64,000 nucleotides of DNA from Taudactylus pleione (taxonomy: Eukaryota > Chordata > Amphibia > Anura > Myobatrachidae). Positions 33,485-44,088 of the stretch are shown one piece after another (within the stretch, counting starts at the first letter, position 1; each line of letters begins with the position of its first letter). The position numbers and the translations under genes are program-made. The DNA is taken from the NCBI GenBank assembly GCA_031769625.1, contig JAUIMM010000213.1, positions 6,715,501 to 6,779,500 of the forward strand, in the 5' to 3' direction. The notes under the pieces are model-generated. The model was not told the DNA's origin and ran no database searches. It saw nothing but the letters and a program-made list of their open reading frames with translations.

Positions 33485-33899
33485 TAAAGTAGGGCTCTGG
33501 GGCTGGGTGGGCCTTAACTGCAGTGCGCCCCGGATAAGCAGCTTTACACTGCTAATCCCATGCATTCTTGCGCGAAAATATAGTCTGGTTGCACAAACAA
33601 ATGAATAAGCTCACAACCACAATGGGAGGTAATTCTGTCAAACAATTGAATCGCATCCCAGATGCCTGATTATTCATAGTCAGGAGTACCACAGGTTCTG
33701 CACGGTCAGCATTTTTAACTTAAAATAAAACATTTCCCCATCTTTTCCCATGCTCAGGGGGTACGAGGGAAATTTTTTTTAATTTTGCTGTGAAACTTAT
33801 CTGAGCGTTTGGAAATAAACCGCAAGATTGGCGATGTGACTTGACTCATCTGTGCACAATCTAAATTCCCAGCACATCGTGCTAAAGTGAATCGCCCCA

Positions 33900-34143
33900 T
33901 AATGTTCTTAGTGGCTTCCACAAAGCATAAGAGGGAATGAATGCATAGCTTTCTTCACCTACCTGGTATCTGTTTACGCTCACATTAAACTTTAGTCAAA
34001 GAGGCCAGTCATTTAAGCAACAAATACCACTGAGACACTCATTCACTTTCAGAGAATGACTATACAAAATGAAAAAAAAAAAAAAAAAAAATGAAGATTG
34101 GAACCAAATATCATATTTGTCATTATTCCTTCAAACATAAGAC
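33900..34143. other. Unassigned, with A-run
   Basis: A20-like run at about 34071-34091. Confidence 0.4.
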
Positions 34144-34146
34144 TAA

Positions 34147-34405
34147 TGCTGGGTACACACTTGTCGATATATTGTTCGATCAATGAACAATATATCGTGA
34201 ATGCATGGTGTAACTGCAGGTGTGTACAGGCGACCCGCTGCCCGTCCGTACACTGGCTGCAAGGACTGCCAACACGGACATCACAACTGGGCAGGCAAAT
34301 TTAAATGCCCCGCCCAGTTGTAATGACAGGCCAGACATATCAAGCGACTTATTGGTAAGTATATCGCTTACAAATCGGGGCGCATATCGGTTCGGTGACT
34401 GATGC
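34147..34405. mobile_element. Harbinger-like MITE, left end intact
   Basis: TAA then tgctgggtacacacttgtcg. Internal palindrome gatatattgttcgatcaatg with its complement. The right end is unclear. Confidence 0.5.
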
Positions 34406-34408
34406 TTA

Positions 34409-35397
34409 GGGCTCGTTCAATTGAACTGTCGAAGCTGGATTAGTGGCTGAGACAGAATCAGCGTAAAATTTAGCTTGCGTGACGCCATCTTGCGAATGGC
34501 AGCTAGACTCCATTTTAGAAACAAGAATCCGCAAGAAGCCATTTTGCGAATGACCGCCCAGTGCCATTTTAGCTAAACTCACACTTAAGTACATATGGCG
34601 ATGCTATTAAGCATCATGCGATCGCATATTTTACCATACCTCATACGCACATTAATACACACAGTTGCGCTGTTAATATTTTGCACATTAGTGAATAGTC
34701 TACATGCGAACGCTGTTTGCGCACGCATGCAGCTACTAATCACATAGCAAACTATATCCCTAATACTTACATAATGCACACTTACACAAAAGGTTCCATA
34801 GCTATAAAGTAAAAGATCCAAGTTTTATTCATTCATTACAAATGCTGTGAAATAAAGACTATTTGGTATATAAGTATTATTCAAGTAAAGTACAGTCAGT
34901 TACACGCTGTGATCTAAGTACAATTTAGCGCAAAGAATTAGACCTTGAACATGTGTTTCAAAGCACAAAGTCTTTATTTTATTGTAAGACTGCATACGCA
35001 AATAGCGTCAATTTTAGAGGTTTATAGGCAGGTTTTAGAAGGTATAGGTAGGTGCGTATAGAGGTTGAAATCCAGTATCCTTAGAACGCAAATTAAATAG
35101 CGCCGGGGAGGGAGCTCCCAAAGCTATTCAATTCAGCGCGCTATTAAGGATTTCTTCTCGCATCCCTCCAGGGGTGCGAGCAGAAATCCGACAAAAGTAC
35201 AGGCACAATGCAATTTTCTACCCTTTGCGCCGCAGAAATAGCATCGCACCGAACAGTTTAGTCGGGGAATGCCCGTTCTCGCAACTAAACACCCTGTGGG
35301 AGAACGGGCAATCTCCGACCCAACAGCGCACTGAATTGAATAGCTGAGGGAGCTCCCTCCCGATGCTATTTAATTTGCATTCAACTGAATCGAGCCC
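34409..35397. mobile_element. MITE, GGGCTCGATTCAATT type, split by a solo LTR
   Basis: Ends gggctcgttcaattgaac and the complement of gggctcgattcagttgaa. Removing 34427-35087 rejoins it as caattgaacgcaaattaaatag, the normal start of this MITE group. The distal part (35084-35397) has the usual gcgccgggga and gaatgcccgttctcgc modules. Confidence 0.75.
34427..35083 (+). mobile_element. Solo LTR with GAAC duplication
   Basis: A 657-bp insertion starting tgtcgaagctgg and ending ccagtatcctta, flanked by GAAC at 34423-34426 and 35084-35087. It contains LTR-like signals in order: repeated gccatcttgcgaatgg/gccattttgcgaatga segments in the U3 part, a TATA-like ctataaagt (34802) and AATAAA (34851). The 3' end is not a clean CA. 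No internal retroviral or Gypsy genes are present, so the source family is unknown; a 4-bp duplication fits class I endogenous retroviruses or Gypsy-type elements. Confidence 0.65.
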
Positions 35398-35406
35398 ATA
35401 GAGTAA

Positions 35407-35568
35407 AGCTGCGTACACACCTATAGATATATCTGTCCAATCCGTCTGATGGGATGGAATATCTGGTAATGTATGGGAGCAAACAATAGAAATTTGTTAC
35501 CAAACACTGGAAAATGGACCATTTTCCTTCCCACCAGGTCAGATATATCTGTAGGTGTGTACACTCCT
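35407..35568. mobile_element. Harbinger-like MITE, 162 bp
   Basis: Left agctgcgtacacacctatag, right complementary (tgtaggtgtgtacactcct); TAA left, TTA right. The palindrome extends through agatatatctg. Confidence 0.7.
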
Positions 35569-35569
35569 T

Positions 35570-36127
35570 TAGGGTGTACCCAGCAATAGTCACATTAGCA
35601 TATTTCTACACTTCTTGTCACCTACAACCAAGGCTAGACAGGCAGCAGGAGCCAGCTAATATGTAAATAAAGGAACAAGCGGTGCATGATTACTGAGTCA
35701 TTTCTATTGTTAATTGGACACGTTTGCTGGCTCTATCAAAAACTTGCTGGCTCATGTATTTTAATTGATTCCTCAAACTTTGCCTACAACCATTTCTACC
35801 CAAGTACTGTACTTCTCAGCTATGGCCTGGCTCAAGCAAACTCCCGTTATAAGCGGACAATTGAGGCAACTGTAGAAGTCAATCCAACCAAGTAGATGTG
35901 GGAAAAAGGAAAGCTATTGTAAATAATCAACCTGGCCCTTTACAGCCAGGAAATATTTGTCTGCACAGGAACTTGGTAGTTTGTGTGCATAGGGGGAGAT
36001 AGCTTAATCACCTTTCAGATGAAATGTGTATAGTTGTAAATTGATTTTACTGACACCTAAAAAGCTTCATGGTCCCTCGCCCCCCCCCCCCCCAAATACA
36101 TGAGTGGGGGGGAAGGACCCAATGTAG
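35570..36127. other. Unassigned, with poly-C run
   Basis: C-run near 36080-36094. No gene signal. Confidence 0.4.
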
Positions 36128-36627
36128 GTCCTGGGTTAGGACTGGGTATGATATCCAGTCAGCGGCAGCCCGACAAGGGGCAGAGTGCGACGCAGCGTAA
36201 GCCCAACAGCGCTGGAAATCCCAATCGTGGATAGGTAAGTATCCACTAACCTAACCCCCCTAACCCTCCTTAGGGGTGCCTAACCCTAACCACCCCCTTC
36301 CCCGCTGCCTAAACCTAAGTCCCCCGGGGGGGTGCCTAACCCTAAGTCCCCCCTGGGGGTGCCTAACCCTAACCCTCCCTAGCCCTAACTCTCCCGGGGG
36401 TTGCCTAGCTCTAAGTCCCCCCGGGAGCCCTAAACCTAACCCCCCCCCAGCAGCTGGCCACTCGCGGCACTCGGCATCAATACGATCGTGATGCCTGGCG
36501 CCGGTCTCCCGGCGTTGGGGAAATGCGGGCGTCTACATCTAGACGCCCGGCATTTCACCCTTGCCGGGATAAGACAGTCGGTAAGCCGGCTGCCGGTATA
36601 TAGGCTTCCCGATTGCTTCCCCTGGGT
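36128..36627. mobile_element. Telomere-motif MITE, copy T4
   Basis: Starts gggtatgatatccagtcagc, has taggtaagtatcc at 36232-36244, then tracts of cctaaccctaa and ccctaactctcccggg. Then come gcatttcacccttgccgggat and gtcggtaagccggctgccgg near the end. Confidence 0.75.
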
Positions 36628-36928
36628 TCAGTGCCCAGAGCTGTTCAATTGACAGCACTGCACCTGGCACTGAAGTCAGGAGTTTCCGTTTACTGCAACT
36701 AATGCCCGGGGCTTAGTTGTGGTAAACAGTGTTTCCTGACTTAACCGCCGAGTACGATGCAGTTATCACACATGGTAACACTGCTACTAGCCCCAAAGCA
36801 CTAGTTAAGTCAGATTTCTGCTCGGACCCTCAGGACTATGCGAGTAGAAACCACTAGCTGAGCATTTACAGTGCAGAAAAATGGATAGCTCTGAGCACAT
36901 TGACGCGCTGGGAGTTTATTTCCCCCTA
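36628..36928. mobile_element. MITE fragment, ATTCAATT group
   Basis: Internal modules gagctgttcaattgacag and gatttctgctcggaccctca, ending attccccct-like. T4 appears inserted in its left part. Confidence 0.45.
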
Positions 36929-36931
36929 TAA

Positions 36932-37083
36932 CAGGGGTTCCCAACCACGGTACTCAAGGTACACCAACAGTCCAGGTTTTAAGAATAGTCATACTTGAGC
37001 ACAAGTGTCTTAAGTAGTACTGCAGTTATTTTGATTTAACCATCTGTGCTCAAGCATGGATATCACTTAAACCAGGACTGCAA
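36932..37083. mobile_element. hAT-like MITE fragment
   Basis: Starts caggggttcccaaccacgg, then tccaggttttaagaatagtc inverted as catggatatcacttaaacca. It breaks at ggactgcaa where the next element starts. Sister of 1220-1560. Confidence 0.6.
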
Positions 37084-37084
37084 T

Positions 37085-37690
37085 ACCCCTTTTACACTGC
37101 TGCGATAACCTGGGTTATTGCTGGGTCTACCCGGATCACAGCTCAGTGTAAAAGGGTCCCTTAAAAATAAACCAGTCAAGTGACCGGGTAATCCAACCCA
37201 GGTAGCTACCAGGGTCAAACCCAGGATGGATCTGGGTAATGGTGCAGTGTAATGGCTCTTTTCCACCAAAAACCCAGGTCCGACCTGGGAATTCAGACAT
37301 GGTTCCAACCCAGGTCAGACACCGTTTACACAACACCACCAATCTGGGTTATTCTCAGGTCAGCCCGTTCACACTGAACCTGGGTCTGCCCTGCTAAACC
37401 TGTGAGGTCATAAAAAGTGGGAGGTGACAACCACCAATCCGCTCATTTTAGGCATGACCCAGGTCGGATAACCCGGGTTGCGCCATTAACCAGGTCCGAC
37501 CCTGGTAGCTACCTGGGTTGGACTGCCAGGTCACTTGACAAGGGATATTTTTCAGGGACTCTTTTACACTGAGCTGCGACATGGGTAGGCCCAGCAATAA
37601 GCCGGGTTATTGCAGCAGTGTAAAAGGGGTATAAATGGAGCAACCCGAGTTACCCGACCTGGGTCAAGCCTAAAATGAGCTGATTAATGG
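37085..37690. mobile_element. Long-TIR palindromic element, acccgggt family
   Basis: About 120-bp inverted repeats: tacccctttt acactgctgc at the left, gcagcagtgtaaaaggggta at 37612-37631. Subterminal caagtgacc and ggtcacttg also pair. A second inverted pair lies at 37421-37480 and 37633-37690 (aggcatgacccaggtcgg). It is related to 7790-7965 and 51660-53130. Confidence 0.7.
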
Positions 37691-38880
37691 GTACCAAATG
37701 TTGCACTTAGGGGGCGTGCCCAGCACTGACGGAGATGCTGGGCTGCTCCCAAGCTCTCCCGCAGTGTGAATAGATACCGTGCGCACGTCATCTATTCACT
37801 CGCCGGGGGAGCCATGCAGCCAAGAAGAGCTGACAGCCGGAGTGAGCCGAGACACGTCTGCAGCCTGTCAGCGCGGTAATCCCAACGGAAAATAGGTGGG
37901 GCACATTTAGACTTTAAAAAAAAAAAAAAAAAAAAAAGAAGGGCAGGGCGCAACGCAAGCCTAGCGGGAAAGCTTTTTGACTCGATCTCAGGTACCATTT
38001 AAAACAACAAAAAAAAGAAAAAAAAAAAAAGGGGAGCATGCCAAAATGTGAGGTACACCTGTTCTGCAGATACAGGATCCAAGCAATCTCACAATAAATA
38101 AACGAGTTCCGACACTACAACACAATCCTTCACAAGTGACCAGTAGAATGTATGTCTATGCATTTCTTGCCTTATTCTTGTATATGAATAAAAAGTCATG
38201 TTTGTGTATAGATCTGAGAAATAAGTATTAATGGGACACCCTGGAACAAGATATGGAGTTGCAATAAAGCCACATCCTGAAGAATTCCTAAACCATTAAT
38301 ACCAACTGGAAATCAAAATAAGCATGAAAAAAAAATGTATCCATAAGTTAAGAGCCAGGGTCAGAAAGGTATGCATACAGGATATCACCGCTCACAATGT
38401 CAACAGCAGGTCGACAATGATAATGTCAACAATTCAATGAGGCTTAGGACAAAAATAATTAACTCCACAGTGCCAACTAAAGTGATTAGGCATATACTAG
38501 GCCTCAGTAAATAAGTATGAGCTCCCCACATACCAGTGTCAAAACCAATGCCAAGCAAATCAATTAGTTACCTTACATACCAATTGTGCTTTCACATGCC
38601 ATCCAAGCTCTCCCCACATGACAGTCTCAGAAGCCATTCTCGTTCCTAATGGCAGCCAGTGCTCCCTTACATGCTTGTCTGTGTCCCTCTTAATGTGGAG
38701 TCCTCGCCACAAGAATAAGATGCAGAAACATAATTCACTTAACACTGGAGCCCATTATTAGCTACTGCCAGCACTTGAGAGCCAATGGGGGGCTGAGCAA
38801 GCTATTTATCACACAAATGTCACTATACAACCTGCGGATGCTAGTTAGCATGCCCCATTCCCGCCAAATGGCAACACCTT
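37691..38880. other. Unassigned, with A-runs
   Basis: A-runs near 37916-37937 and 38018-38030. No gene signal in 1.2 kb. Confidence 0.4.
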
Positions 38881-38881
38881 A

Positions 38882-39213
38882 TGGTGCATACACACTAGAC
38901 AATATTTTGCACGATTCGCCTTATTTCATCAGGAACGACAAATAGTGTAATATATGTCCAAATCGTGAGTGTCTGATCACGATGTTTATGCGCGTAACCA
39001 CGGGACGTACATCGAATCGTCAGATCTTGCCTACAGCAGGCAAGATCTGCCAATCTCGTACACGACATACTGGATAGCATTAAGGACGCACGAGAGATCG
39101 TTGGTCAGATTGGACACTTTTTAGCACCATATCGTGTCCTGGAGTGCCAGGGAGAGTTCAAGGGAAATTGCTCACAATATCGCATCATGAGCACATCTAG
39201 CGTGTGTGCACCT
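38882..39213. mobile_element. PIF/Harbinger-like MITE with TTA duplication
   Basis: Starts tggtgcatacacactag (base 1 is A/T), ends ctagcgtgtgtgcacct; TTA flanks at 38879-38881 and 39214-39216. Same subfamily as 56041-56375 (shared gcaagatctgccaatct, gagagttcaagggaaat). Confidence 0.8.
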
Positions 39214-39624
39214 TTAGAGAGTGGGTACCAACAATGTAATAGCATCCATGCATACCACCTTAGATGGTAACCAGCAAAGTTGTAAAATATTAGTCAAATA
39301 AATGACTGATGCATTTTTTTCTGGATTTCCTTTACATGCAAAAAAACACATCTTGCTCATGTAAAAAAAATTTCTACATGGTTTGTGGCATGTTGTGTGC
39401 ATTACACAACAAATACTACCTATGACGGGCTAAGCTAAGACATCAGAACAGTACTGAAAGATTTTCATATAACTTGAGCCACATGTAGTCTCACAAGCTT
39501 GGAGTTATTTAAGAACAGCAAAATCTGAGTACCTGCAATGCTCCTTTCTGTGTACAATTGCTACCTGGATGCTAAAGCAAAGGTGCACACCGACTTCAGC
39601 ATCCCACCACTCCGGGCAAACATT
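39214..39624. other. No recognisable feature
   Basis: Unassigned. Confidence 0.4.
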
Positions 39625-40159
39625 GGCCCTGATTCAGAGCCGGACGCTCTGACCAGAGCGCTCGCTCTGAATCAGGGCCCACCTCCATAATTATGGAGCA
39701 TCCTCCTGGACGCTCGTATAGCTGTGGGTCACCACCCACAGCATATACGAGCGTGCAGGATGATGGTCGCGATGGTCTTGACCATCGCCAGTGCGAGCAG
39801 AAGCCTGCGGTTGAGTTTCTCAACCGCAAGGCCAGGAGTAATTTTGGTTCTATCAGAGCCAAAACCACTCCCACTGACATCACTAGTGATGTCAGTGGGG
39901 CCGGCTTCTGACAGTAGGCGTTCCCTTGGGAACGCCTACGTCTGGCAGACACGCCCCCGGCACGCCCACCAAAGGGGGCGTGCTGTCAATCAACATCGAC
40001 AGCACGCCCCCTTTGATCAGACACTACGAGCGAAGGAAAGTCCTTCGCTCGTCGCGTCTCGTGCACGACGGAGCTCCCTCCATCGTGCGCATGCGCAGTG
40101 CACACCATCGACCCACTTGCGAGCGGACAGCCGCTCGTGAGTGGGTCTGAATCAGGCCC
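39625..40159. mobile_element. MITE, GGGCCTGATTCAGAGC family, full length, ATT duplication
   Basis: Left ggccctgattcagagccg, right gggtctgaatcaggccc, flanked by ATT on both sides. Several internal hairpins are present (gacatcactagtgatgtc; cattgatcag-type; gagcgaaggaaagtccttcgctc). It is the complete version of 12923-13235. Confidence 0.8.
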
Positions 40160-40235
40160 ATTATGCACCCCAGTTGGCTCATCTTGGCCCACAAAATAAG
40201 AGGACTTTTATACTTAGTTAATAATCTGTTTGATG

Positions 40236-40238
<3 letters not shown>

Positions 40239-40291
<53 letters not shown>
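40239..40291. repeat. (AT)n microsatellite
   Basis: About 26 AT units immediately before the Tc1-like element. Confidence 0.95.
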
Positions 40292-40294
<3 letters not shown>

Positions 40295-40454
40295 ACACAG
40301 TCAGGTGCATAAATATTGGGACATTGACAGAATTTTCATATTTTGGCCTGTGTGTGTTATATATATATATATATATTTCACCACCACAATGGCTTTGAAA
40401 TGAAACAAACAAGATGTGATTTAACTGCAGACTTTCAGATTTTGTTTGAGGGTA

Positions 40455-41116
40455 CCGTATATACTCGAGTATAAGCCGAGTTTTTCAGCACAAAAAATGT
40501 GCTGAAAAAGAACCCACTCGGCTTATACTCGAGTCAAGTGTAGCGCTGACCGGACGGAGTTCGGTCAGCGCTACACACTGCCAAACGCACAGCCGCCAGA
40601 GCTGGCAGCTGCGTGTTTGGTGTAATCAGCAGCCGCTGAGAGTCTGTCAGACTCTCAGCGGCTGCTGCTGCTCCCACTGCGGGAGCCATCTTCCGGCTCC
40701 CGCAGTGGGTGATGGGAGACACTACCAGGGGGCATTATCAGGGGGCGATTACTACAGGGGGCACTAAAATGGGGGATTACCACTGGGGGAACTACCAGGG
40801 GAGGATTAATACAGGGGGCACTACCAGTGGGGGATTACTACAGGGGGCACTAAAAGGGGGGATTACTACTGGGGGTACTACCAGGGGGGGGGATTACTAC
40901 TGGAGGCACTGAAAGGGGGGATTACCACTGGGGGCACTACCAGGAGGGATTACTACTGGGGGCACAACCAGGGGGAATTACTACTGGGGGCACATCCAGC
41001 TGCTGCCATTTCCCACACTAGGCTTATACTAGAGTCAGTAAGTTTTCCCAGTTTTTTGGGGTAAAAGTAGGTACCTCGGCTTATATTCGGGTCGACTTAT
41101 ACTCGAGTATATACGG
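40455..41116. mobile_element. 662-bp element with ccgtatatactcgagtata ends, TA duplication
   Basis: Left ccgtatatactcgagtataa, right complementary ttatactcgagtatatacgg; TA on each side (40453-40454, 41117-41118). Comparison with the intact repeat at 42470-42510 shows the empty site (gagggta + cacatcc). The motif ggcttatactcgagt also occurs internally at 40520. It contains two perfect hairpins (40541-40576, 40629-40666) and a minisatellite. Confidence 0.8.
40716..41000. repeat. Minisatellite, ggggattactact/gggggcactacca units
   Basis: About ten imperfect units of 26-29 bp with alternating gattactac and cactaccag modules separated by G-runs, inside the 662-bp element. Confidence 0.8.
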
Positions 41117-41239
41117 TAGTCACATCCAAATCAGGTGAATGGTGTAGGAATTACAACGGTTTATATATGTGCCTCCCACTTTTTAACGGGCCAAAAGTAA
41201 TGGGACAAACTAAACAATCCTAAATCTAACTTTCACTTT

Positions 41240-42276
41240 TTAATACTTTGCTGCAAATCCTTTGCAGGCAATTACAGCCTGAAGTCTGGAACGCATAGAC
41301 ATCACCAGACGCTGGGTTTCATTTCTGGTGATGCTCTGCCAGGCCTCTTCTGCAAATGTCTTCAGTTCCTGCTTGTTCTTGGGGCATTTTCCCTTCAGTT
41401 TTGTCTTCATCAAGTGAAATGCATGCTCAATCGGATTCAAGTCAGGGGATTGACTTGGCCATTGCATAACATTCCACTTTTTAGCCTTAAAAAACTCTTT
41501 GGTTGCTTTTGCAGTATGCTTCGGGTCATTGTCCATCTGCACTGTGAAGTGCCGTCCAATGAATTCTGAAGCATTTGACTGAATATGAGCATATAATATT
41601 GACAGAAACACTTCAGAAATTAATTCTGCTGCTTTTGACAGCAGTCACATCAATAAATATAAGGGAACCAGTTCCATTGGCAGCCATACATGCCCACGCC
41701 ATGACACTACCACCTCCATGCTTCACTGATGAGGTGCTATGTTTTGAATCGTGAGCAGTTCCTTTCCTTCTCCATACTCTTCTCTTCCCATCACTCTGGT
41801 ACAAGCTGATCTTTGTCTCATCTGTCCATAGGATGTTGTTCCAGAACTGTAATGGCTTTTTTAGATGTTGTTTGGCAAACTCTAATCTGGTCTTCCTGTT
41901 GTTGTGGCTCACCAATGGTTTACATCTTGTGGTGAACCCTCTATATTCACTCTTGTGAAGTCTTCTCTTGATTGTTGACTTTGACACATATACACCTACC
42001 TCCTGGAGAGTGTACTTGATTTGGCCAACTGTCGTGAAGGGGTTTTTCTTCACCAGGGAAATAATTCTTCTGTTATCCACCACAGTTGTTTTCCGTGGTC
42101 TTCCGGGTCTTTTGGTGTTGCTGAGCTCTCCAGTGCATTCTTTCTTTTTAAGAATGTTCCAAACAGTTGATTTGGCCACACCTAATGTTTTTTGCTATCT
42201 CTCTGATGGGTTGGTTTTGATTTTTCAGGCTAATGATGGCTTGCTTCACTGATAGTGACAGCTCTTTGGATCTCAT
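41240..42276 (-). pseudogene. Tc1-like transposase, frameshifted
   Basis: A DDE transposase that would cut and paste the element at TA sites. From ATG at 42276: a paired-like helix-turn-helix with QPIREIAKNI, then VAKSTVWNIL, and a GRPRK motif. The first catalytic Asp is in WTDETK, the second in QMDNDPKHTA, and the Glu in PDLNPIEHAF, all present. The frame breaks near 42187 (one extra base before the VAKST segment) and near 41615 (between KSSRIN and the next segment). The total is about 340 residues, normal for Tc1 families. It cannot encode a full protein as it stands, although all catalytic residues survive, so decay is recent. Confidence 0.9.
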
Positions 42277-42606
42277 ATTGAGAGTCGACAGCAACTAATT
42301 CCAAATGCAAATGTCACACCTAGAATCAACTCCAGACCTTTTACCTGCTTAATTGATAATGAAATAACGAGGGAATAGCTCACACCTGTCCATGAAATAG
42401 CTTTTGAGTTGATAGTCCCATTACTTTTGGCCCCTTAAAAAGTAGGAGGCACATATAGAAACCGTTGTAATTCCTACACCGTTCACCTGATTTGGATGTA
42501 ATTACCCTCAAACTAAATCTGAAAGTCTGCAGTTAAAGCACATCTTGTTTGTTTAATTTCAAAGCCATTGTGGTGGTGAAATATAACACACAAATTCCCC
42601 CCCATA

Positions 42607-43352
42607 GGGGCCTTTCAATGCAATGTTGAACAGAGCCAGGAATTAGTTCCTGGAGCTATTCAATTGGCCACACTGTTGACCTGCGACTACAGGGTTTCTG
42701 CTCGCACCCTCCTAAGGTGCAAACAGAGATTGGACTAAACTAGTGTCACAATGCTGGTTTTGGGCTTAGCGCAGGTGCAAACACCGAAAATGTGCTTTTC
42801 GTGCATTTCAGCCCACGGTATGCAGTCGGGAAGCCGGCGGACGTAAGCCCGACAGCTGGCTTCCCGACTGCTTTATCCCAGCGAGGGTTAAATGACAGGC
42901 GTCTAAATATAGACGCCTGTCATCTTACAAACGCCGGGAGACAGGCGCCCGGCATCCCGATCGAAGTGATGACGGGCGCCACTGCGGACAGCTACGGGGG
43001 TGGGTGGTTTTGGGGGGGGGGGGGGTTAGGGCTCCTGGGGGGGGGATTTAGGGTTAGGGCCCCCCCCGGGAGGTTATGGTTTAGGCGGTGGGTACGGGGT
43101 TAGGGTTAGGCACCCCTAAGGAGGGTTAGGGTTAGGTTAGTTTATACTTACCTGGGTACGATCGGGATTTTCAGCCATGTCGGCCTGCCGCTGTCGGGAT
43201 TAGGGTTAGGTTAGTTTATACTTACCTGGGTACGATCGGGATTTTCAGCCATGTCGGCCTGCCACTGTCGGGATTTGCGTCCGGCGGTAATTCATACAGA
43301 TTCCCTGCTCACTACCTCCGGAGGGGGAGAGCAGAAATAATTGAATTGCTCA
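42607..43352. mobile_element. MITE, GGGC..ATTCAATT group, split by T5
   Basis: Left ggggcctttcaatgcaatg, right ataattgaattgctc. Module tttctgctcgcaccctccta on one side, ctgctcactacctccgga on the other. Confidence 0.55.
42817..43306. mobile_element. Telomere-motif MITE, copy T5
   Basis: Starts ggtatgcagtcgggaagccg and ends ggtaattcatacagattcc. Central G-run and gggttagggttagg tract. Carries a 74-bp direct duplication (about 43128-43275) with one visible mismatch, so tacttacctgg occurs twice. Confidence 0.75.
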
Positions 43353-43619
43353 GTCGGAAAAACATGCAATAAGTAAATAATGTGACTTATAAATAGCACA
43401 TTAAACGTGCTTAATGTGAACAAGTTTTCATTCTAATTTCGGTACATATTTGTATGGGAGCAGTTAAAAAAAAATGATATACATATTTATATAATGAAAT
43501 ATCAATATACTCTAGTGGAATATTGCCTCAAAAGGCCAGTCAGTCATGAAAAAGGCAAAAGCTTGTTTGGCATTCCTATGCAATAACTACTAACCAAACC
43601 AGTCTCAGAACGCCAAACA
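43353..43619. other. No recognisable feature
   Basis: AT-rich, unassigned. Confidence 0.4.
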
Positions 43620-43808
43620 AAAATATGAGATATGGTAAGAACTTACCCTTGTTATCTCTATTTCTACGAAGTCCATAGGGTTCCACAGGATACCTTGGGG
43701 TATAGGTGTGACGTCAGTCGCAGGGCACCAAAGAGTTAAGCTTTCAGCCTCCCAGGATGCACTAGGTCCCCCTCCTATACCCCGCCCCCGGGCCAAGGCA
43801 CCTCAGTT
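43620..43808. repeat. DIRS 2 terminal repeat (3' side of element)
   Basis: Starts aaaatatgagatatggtaag. The outer ~50 bp extend beyond the partner repeat and are complemented only in the internal region. Confidence 0.85.
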
Positions 43809-43955
43809 AGTTACCAAGCCATAGGCCGGAGGAGGAGAAGGAAGAGAGAGAACAAAGATCTGGACACATACAAGAATCACATTCTCACCAGAGGGAGACG
43901 GAAAACCGGTGACCAGAGCAAAGCCCATCTGCAGCACAGGTGCGACAGGGCGGGA

Positions 43956-44068
43956 GTCCTGTGGAACCCTATGGACTTCGTAGAAATAGAGATAACAAGG
44001 GTAAGTTCTTACCATATCTCATATTTTCTACTTCAGGGTCCATAGGGTATCCACAGGATACCTTGGGG
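43956..44068. other. DIRS 2 internal complementary region
   Basis: 43956-44027 is the complement of the outer end 43620-43690; 44028-44068 is the complement of the opposite outer end 48532-48572. They meet at attttctactt, with a shared run of three to four T. Confidence 0.9.
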
Positions 44069-44088
44069 ATGTCCCAAAGCAGTATCCT

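Larger units (their letters stand above)
32657..33659. mobile_element. MITE nested in copy B
   Basis: Ends ggagcaattcaattgcttg and the complement of ggatgcgattcaattgtttg, both followed inward by acagaat. It is split by the element at 32764-33484. Confidence 0.65.
32173..33898 (-). mobile_element. TIR element copy B, hosting two insertions
   Basis: Inverted relative to copies A and C. Starts gggggcgacacaattcaatg and ends cgtgctaaagtgaatcgcccc. Shares agtgccaaataacatagcag, tttttcagccaatt, cctgaaaacagtcatgtc and gaccgtgcagaacc-like text with copy A. A MITE (32657-33659) and, within it, a 721-bp element (32764-33484) are inserted. Confidence 0.7.
40298..42590 (-). mobile_element. Tc1-like DNA transposon
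   Basis: Left end cagtcaggtgcataaatatt, inner inverted repeats around accaccacaatggctttgaa (40381 and 42566) and ccaaaagtaatggga (41190 and 42416). The right terminus is truncated about 60 bp short, just inside the outer repeat. The single transposase gene is on the minus strand and frameshifted. A 662-bp element (40455-41116) is inserted in the left repeat. Confidence 0.9.

Noticed and set aside
42817..43306. Interstitial telomere array from a chromosome fusion
   Set aside because: The TTAGGG-like text is short, imperfect and recurs at the same place in six dispersed MITE copies.
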